From NCBI GenBank assembly GCA_009774215.1, contig VSNH01000155.1, positions 1 through 5,848 of the forward strand: a DNA stretch of 5,848 nt. Direction: 5' to 3'. The first letter of the stretch is position 1. Every line of letters begins with the position of its first letter. Below the pieces are notes generated by a model. That model saw only the letters and a list, made by a program, of their open reading frames with translations, ran no database searches and was not told the DNA's origin. Positions 3,866 to 5,848 of the stretch are shown here, piece after piece. Source of the stretch: Lachnospiraceae bacterium (GTDB taxonomy: Bacteria; Bacillota; Clostridia; Lachnospirales; Lachnospiraceae). A program made the translations under genes and the position numbers.

Positions 3866-4960
3866 ATGGCAAAGATCAGGAAACAGACATACAGTTTAGA
3901 CCAGTACCTTAAATTAATGAAAGCTGAGACGATCAGAAGTGATCAGGAATGCCAGCGGATGAGCGGTCAGTGGAACCAGAACATGGTCAATGAGCTTATT
4001 TTTACAGTATTGACAGATGATTACATTCCACCGATTATTCTTGGAGAAGAAACCGTCAACGGAATTACAAGACAGTGGATTATAGATGGACTTCAGCGCA
4101 GTAGTTCGCTTTCCATGTTCCGCTATGCAAACACAAGGATTACAAAGAATCTGGATGAGTATATGGTAAGTTACCAGCGGAAAATTTTGGATGGCAGCGG
4201 AAAGCCTGAGAGGGACGGCAACGGCGAAATCCTGTGGGAATCCGTGGACTTTGATATCCGCAATAAGACATATGGGCAGTTGCCAGAAGAATTGAAGGAA
4301 AGATTCGCGGGATACCAGATCGAGGTGGCTATCCACCAGAACTGTGACATGATGGAACTTTCTAAGCTGGTGCGGAAATATAATAATCATGTGGCGATGA
4401 ACACAGCACAGAAGGCATTCACATATGTGGATTCTTTTGCAAGGGAACTTCGGCATATTACGGAGAACCGTTTCTTTTCGGATGTGTACTCTTCCAGCCA
4501 GAAGGGAAGGATCAACGGGACTTTTGAGAGGATCAGCGGAGATATTGTCCTTCTCTGTAACTATCCTAATAAGTATCGGAAAGATACCAAACTGGAATTC
4601 AAGTGGTTAAACGAGAATGCGGCACTTTGCGATTTTGAGAGCGTGGACAGCCTGCTTACAAGGCTGACGGCATCCATTGAGCCGACAAAGGATATCAGGG
4701 CATTGTTCAACGGAAAAAATACCAGCGCATTTGTAACGGCGTTTAAGGCGTTTGTGGAGACAGGCAGGAAAGATAAAGAGTTTGGTGCATTCCTGAAATG
4801 GTTCATAAACGGCGGGAAGGAAACGGCGGTTGACGGGAAAACATGGGAAATTTTGGACAGTAGCCATTCAACAAGGGATTCAGGCGTGGTACATGGAAAA
4901 ATTGATTATCTGGTTACGGTGATGGAGCAGTATTTTAAAGGAAAGAAAACGGCGGCATAG
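3866..4960 (+). CDS. Stand-alone DUF262 family protein, 364 aa
   Basis: The N-terminal half fits DUF262, a ParB/sulfiredoxin-like fold found in GmrS of the type IV restriction enzyme GmrSD. It has RMSGQWNQNMVNELI (31-45), YIPPIILGE (53-61), then the signature IIDGLQR at 72-78 (family consensus DGQQR) followed by SSSLSMF. A second conserved stretch is VRKYNNHVAMNTAQKA (169-184). The remainder to residue 364 is helical. No C-terminal DUF1524 HNH nuclease motif is seen, so the GmrD half is missing. In the family the DGQQR segment is linked to nucleotide binding or hydrolysis; Leu replaces the first Gln here. GAGGAGGG lies 8 nt before the ATG. It may act in DNA processing, host-defence interference or regulation together with the sigma factor just upstream; its real role is unknown. 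Confidence 0.85.
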   Translation: MAKIRKQTYSLDQYLKLMKAETIRSDQECQRMSGQWNQNMVNELIFTVLTDDYIPPIILGEETVNGITRQWIIDGLQRSSSLSMFRYANTRITKNLDEYMVSYQRKILDGSGKPERDGNGEILWESVDFDIRNKTYGQLPEELKERFAGYQIEVAIHQNCDMMELSKLVRKYNNHVAMNTAQKAFTYVDSFARELRHITENRFFSDVYSSSQKGRINGTFERISGDIVLLCNYPNKYRKDTKLEFKWLNENAALCDFESVDSLLTRLTASIEPTKDIRALFNGKNTSAFVTAFKAFVETGRKDKEFGAFLKWFINGGKETAVDGKTWEILDSSHSTRDSGVVHGKIDYLVTVMEQYFKGKKTAA

Positions 4961-4969
4961 TGGAAAATT

Positions 4970-4991
4970 GGGGAGGGGATATCCCTTCCCC
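4970..4991. repeat. GC-rich intergenic palindrome
   Basis: GGGGAGGGGAT (4970-4980) is followed directly by ATCCCTTCCCC (4981-4991). It is a 22-nt near-perfect palindrome with a single G-T pair. It starts 10 nt after the DUF262 stop and ends about 26 nt before the next gene. There is no T-run on the + side; on the minus side only AATTTTCC follows. It could be an mRNA-stabilising or processing hairpin, or a protein binding site. Confidence 0.6.
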
Positions 4992-5017
4992 ATATACATA
5001 GGAAGTGAGGACAGATC

Positions 5018-5386
5018 ATGTATACGGTATCGGATATCATAGCGGACATTAACAGAGGATGTACCGCTAACAATATGGTAGAGGACAGATTCAGCTATAG
5101 AATCGTGTTTTTCGTCAACGGTGGAAACAGTAGTTCCAGGCATTACATAGACACATCTTACAACGGTTTGCGGAAAGCGTTGGAAAGCATCATCAGGGAA
5201 AATCTTTCACTGACAAACTGTGTCGTTATCGCGGAGACAACGGCGTTAAAGCATGGGAAATGTGTTTTTCTGCAGAAAAGGGCATATTCTTTTAGCCTAG
5301 ACGGGTATTTTAAGCAGATAAGCGGAGAATGTAGGAACAGTGGCAGGAATGGAAACGCCAGATATGGAAGGTGTGCGGTGCGATAG
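5018..5386 (+). CDS. Hypothetical protein, 122 aa
   Basis: A mixed alpha/beta protein. An N-terminal helix (VSDIIADINRG) is followed by a strand (YRIVFFVNGG, 27-36), a helix (GLRKALESIIREN, 50-62), a strand (NCVVIAET, 67-74) and a strand (KCVFLQK). The last 20 residues are Gly/Arg/Asn-rich and look disordered. Four of the five Cys lie in the second half, but with no clear zinc spacing. GTGAGG lies about 8 nt before the ATG. It follows the DUF262 gene after 57 nt, and the next gene starts 29 nt after its stop. I do not recognise the family. Confidence 0.65.
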   Translation: MYTVSDIIADINRGCTANNMVEDRFSYRIVFFVNGGNSSSRHYIDTSYNGLRKALESIIRENLSLTNCVVIAETTALKHGKCVFLQKRAYSFSLDGYFKQISGECRNSGRNGNARYGRCAVR

Positions 5387-5415
5387 AATTTAAGAGCAGG
5401 AAGGGGATAGAGATT

Positions 5416-5655
5416 ATGTGTTTTAATTTTAGAATTATTGATATAGCGGATGGCAACCAGATCATAGATAGGAATCTTAAAACACCATATAGCGCACTTA
5501 CTCCGCTTCAGATGGTGGAATATTTGGAAATGGATAACAGGCTTGCATATATGGACAGGATGGAACGGAAAGCAAAGGAAGAAACGGGGCGCAAGCGGCT
5601 TGTAAGTGTAAGGAATCAAATATATAAAATAGCTTGCTTTTGCGGATTGGTTTAA
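5416..5655 (+). CDS. Hypothetical protein, 79 aa
   Basis: The N-terminus is beta-like (NFRIIDIADGNQIIDRNLKT) and leads to ALTPLQMVEYLEMDNRLAYM, then a basic helical segment (residues 47-62) and a Cys-containing hydrophobic end. The pattern RI.D..DGN.IID..LKTPY.ALTPLQMVEY is, from memory, shared by short uncharacterised proteins of Clostridia mobile elements. ATG at 5416 is preferred because GGAAGGGG lies about 10 nt upstream. A GTG in the same frame at 5371 would overlap the preceding gene. It is the last gene of the rightward operon. Confidence 0.65.
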   Translation: MCFNFRIIDIADGNQIIDRNLKTPYSALTPLQMVEYLEMDNRLAYMDRMERKAKEETGRKRLVSVRNQIYKIACFCGLV

Positions 5656-5670
5656 TAAAGTTATTATCAT

Positions 5671-5700
5671 GGACTGCTTGAAATAGGGCAGTCCTTATAA
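5671..5700 (+). terminator. Probable terminator of the rightward operon
   Basis: GGACTGC (5671-5677) pairs with GCAGTCC (5688-5694) as a perfect 7-bp stem with a 10-nt loop, 16 nt after the last stop codon. The tail is TTATAATTATAG, AT-rich but without a clean T-run, so termination may be partial. Confidence 0.55.
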
Positions 5701-5748
5701 TTATAGTAGCAACGGAAATTTTTTGTTTTCATAGTTTTACAGTTCGGA

Positions 5749-5777
5749 TTGTTAGGAATAAAGAAAAATGCTATAAC
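5749..5777 (+). promoter_or_regulatory. Candidate promoter for a gene beyond the right edge
   Basis: TTGTTA (5749-5754, 4/6), a 17-nt spacer and TATAAC (5772-5777, 5/6) fit a sigma-A promoter facing right. The remaining 70 nt carry no start codon with a ribosome binding site, but hold a repeat-containing leader. No copy of the RHH operator is present here. Confidence 0.4.
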
Positions 5778-5804
5778 TCAAACTTCGCACATAGATTTTA
5801 GCTA

Positions 5805-5848
5805 TGCACCTTGAAAATTCAATATCTGGCAGTGATTCAATTATCAAA
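5805..5848 (+). repeat. Leader repeat with imperfect inverted arms, cut by the window edge
   Basis: TGCACCTTGAAAATTCAATA (5805-5824) matches the reverse complement of 1616-1635 at 17 of 20 positions. Arms TTGAAAATTCAAT (5811-5823) and ATTCAATTATCAA (5835-5847) are inverted at 11 of 13 positions around an 11-nt loop. The second arm is identical to 1617-1629. In both places the element is oriented with the predicted transcript, as part of a 5' leader. Confidence 0.5.

Noticed and set aside
3914..4456. Open frame of 180 codons on the minus strand
   Set aside because: It lies fully inside the DUF262 gene, which has clear family motifs and a good ribosome binding site. The antisense product is Cys/His/Phe-rich with no domain and is a shadow.
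5158..5670. Open frame of 170 codons on the minus strand
   Set aside because: It runs antisense across two well-started genes and the intergenic gap. The product is rich in Leu, Phe and Pro with no domain and no good ribosome binding site, as expected of a shadow frame.

Overview
This window looks like part of a mobile element (conjugative element, plasmid or plasmid-like prophage) from a gut-type Firmicute, most likely Clostridia/Lachnospiraceae. The grounds are strong AGGAGG-type ribosome binding sites, moderate-to-low GC, an ArdC-type antirestriction protein, an Arc-type ribbon-helix-helix (RHH) regulator, a mobile-element-type sigma factor and many short accessory genes. The host assignment is inference. 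No relaxase, integrase, replication initiator, structural gene, rRNA or intact tRNA is visible.

Left arm (1-1970), transcribed leftward. A small RHH protein gene (1784-1969) has its own promoter and a near-perfect intrinsic terminator. Beyond it, a second leftward unit carries a short coiled-coil protein (1291-1542), an ArdC-like antirestriction protein (334-1197) and a 48-residue single-pass membrane peptide (77-223). A terminator-like hairpin sits directly against the ardC ribosome binding site. Two rightward-facing terminators lie at 10-50 and 272-308.

Control hub (1667-2140). Six copies of a palindromic motif, consensus ATAACACGMTAKCGTGTTAT, surround the RHH gene. One copy fills the -35/-10 spacer of the leftward coiled-coil/ardC promoter. 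Another fills the spacer of the rightward operon promoter. Two more overlap the RHH gene's own promoter. The simplest reading is that the RHH protein represses itself and both flanking operons.

Right arm (2113-5700), transcribed rightward. The order is a coiled-coil protein (2310-2633), an intergenic stretch with alternative RNA stems, two tiny unknown genes (2745-2966, 2983-3132), a leader holding a tRNA T-arm-like hairpin, a sigma-70-family protein (3265-3846), a stand-alone DUF262 protein with a DGLQR motif (3866-4960), a GC-rich palindrome, and two unknown small genes (5018-5386, 5416-5655). A weak terminator follows. After it comes a promoter with a repeat-containing leader that probably serves a gene beyond the window.

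The strongest candidates for something undescribed are the RHH control hub, with operators built into extended -10 promoters, and the tightly linked sigma factor/DUF262 pair. A third is a 28-nt inverted repeat that brackets the coiled-coil gene and has a relative at the right edge of the window.
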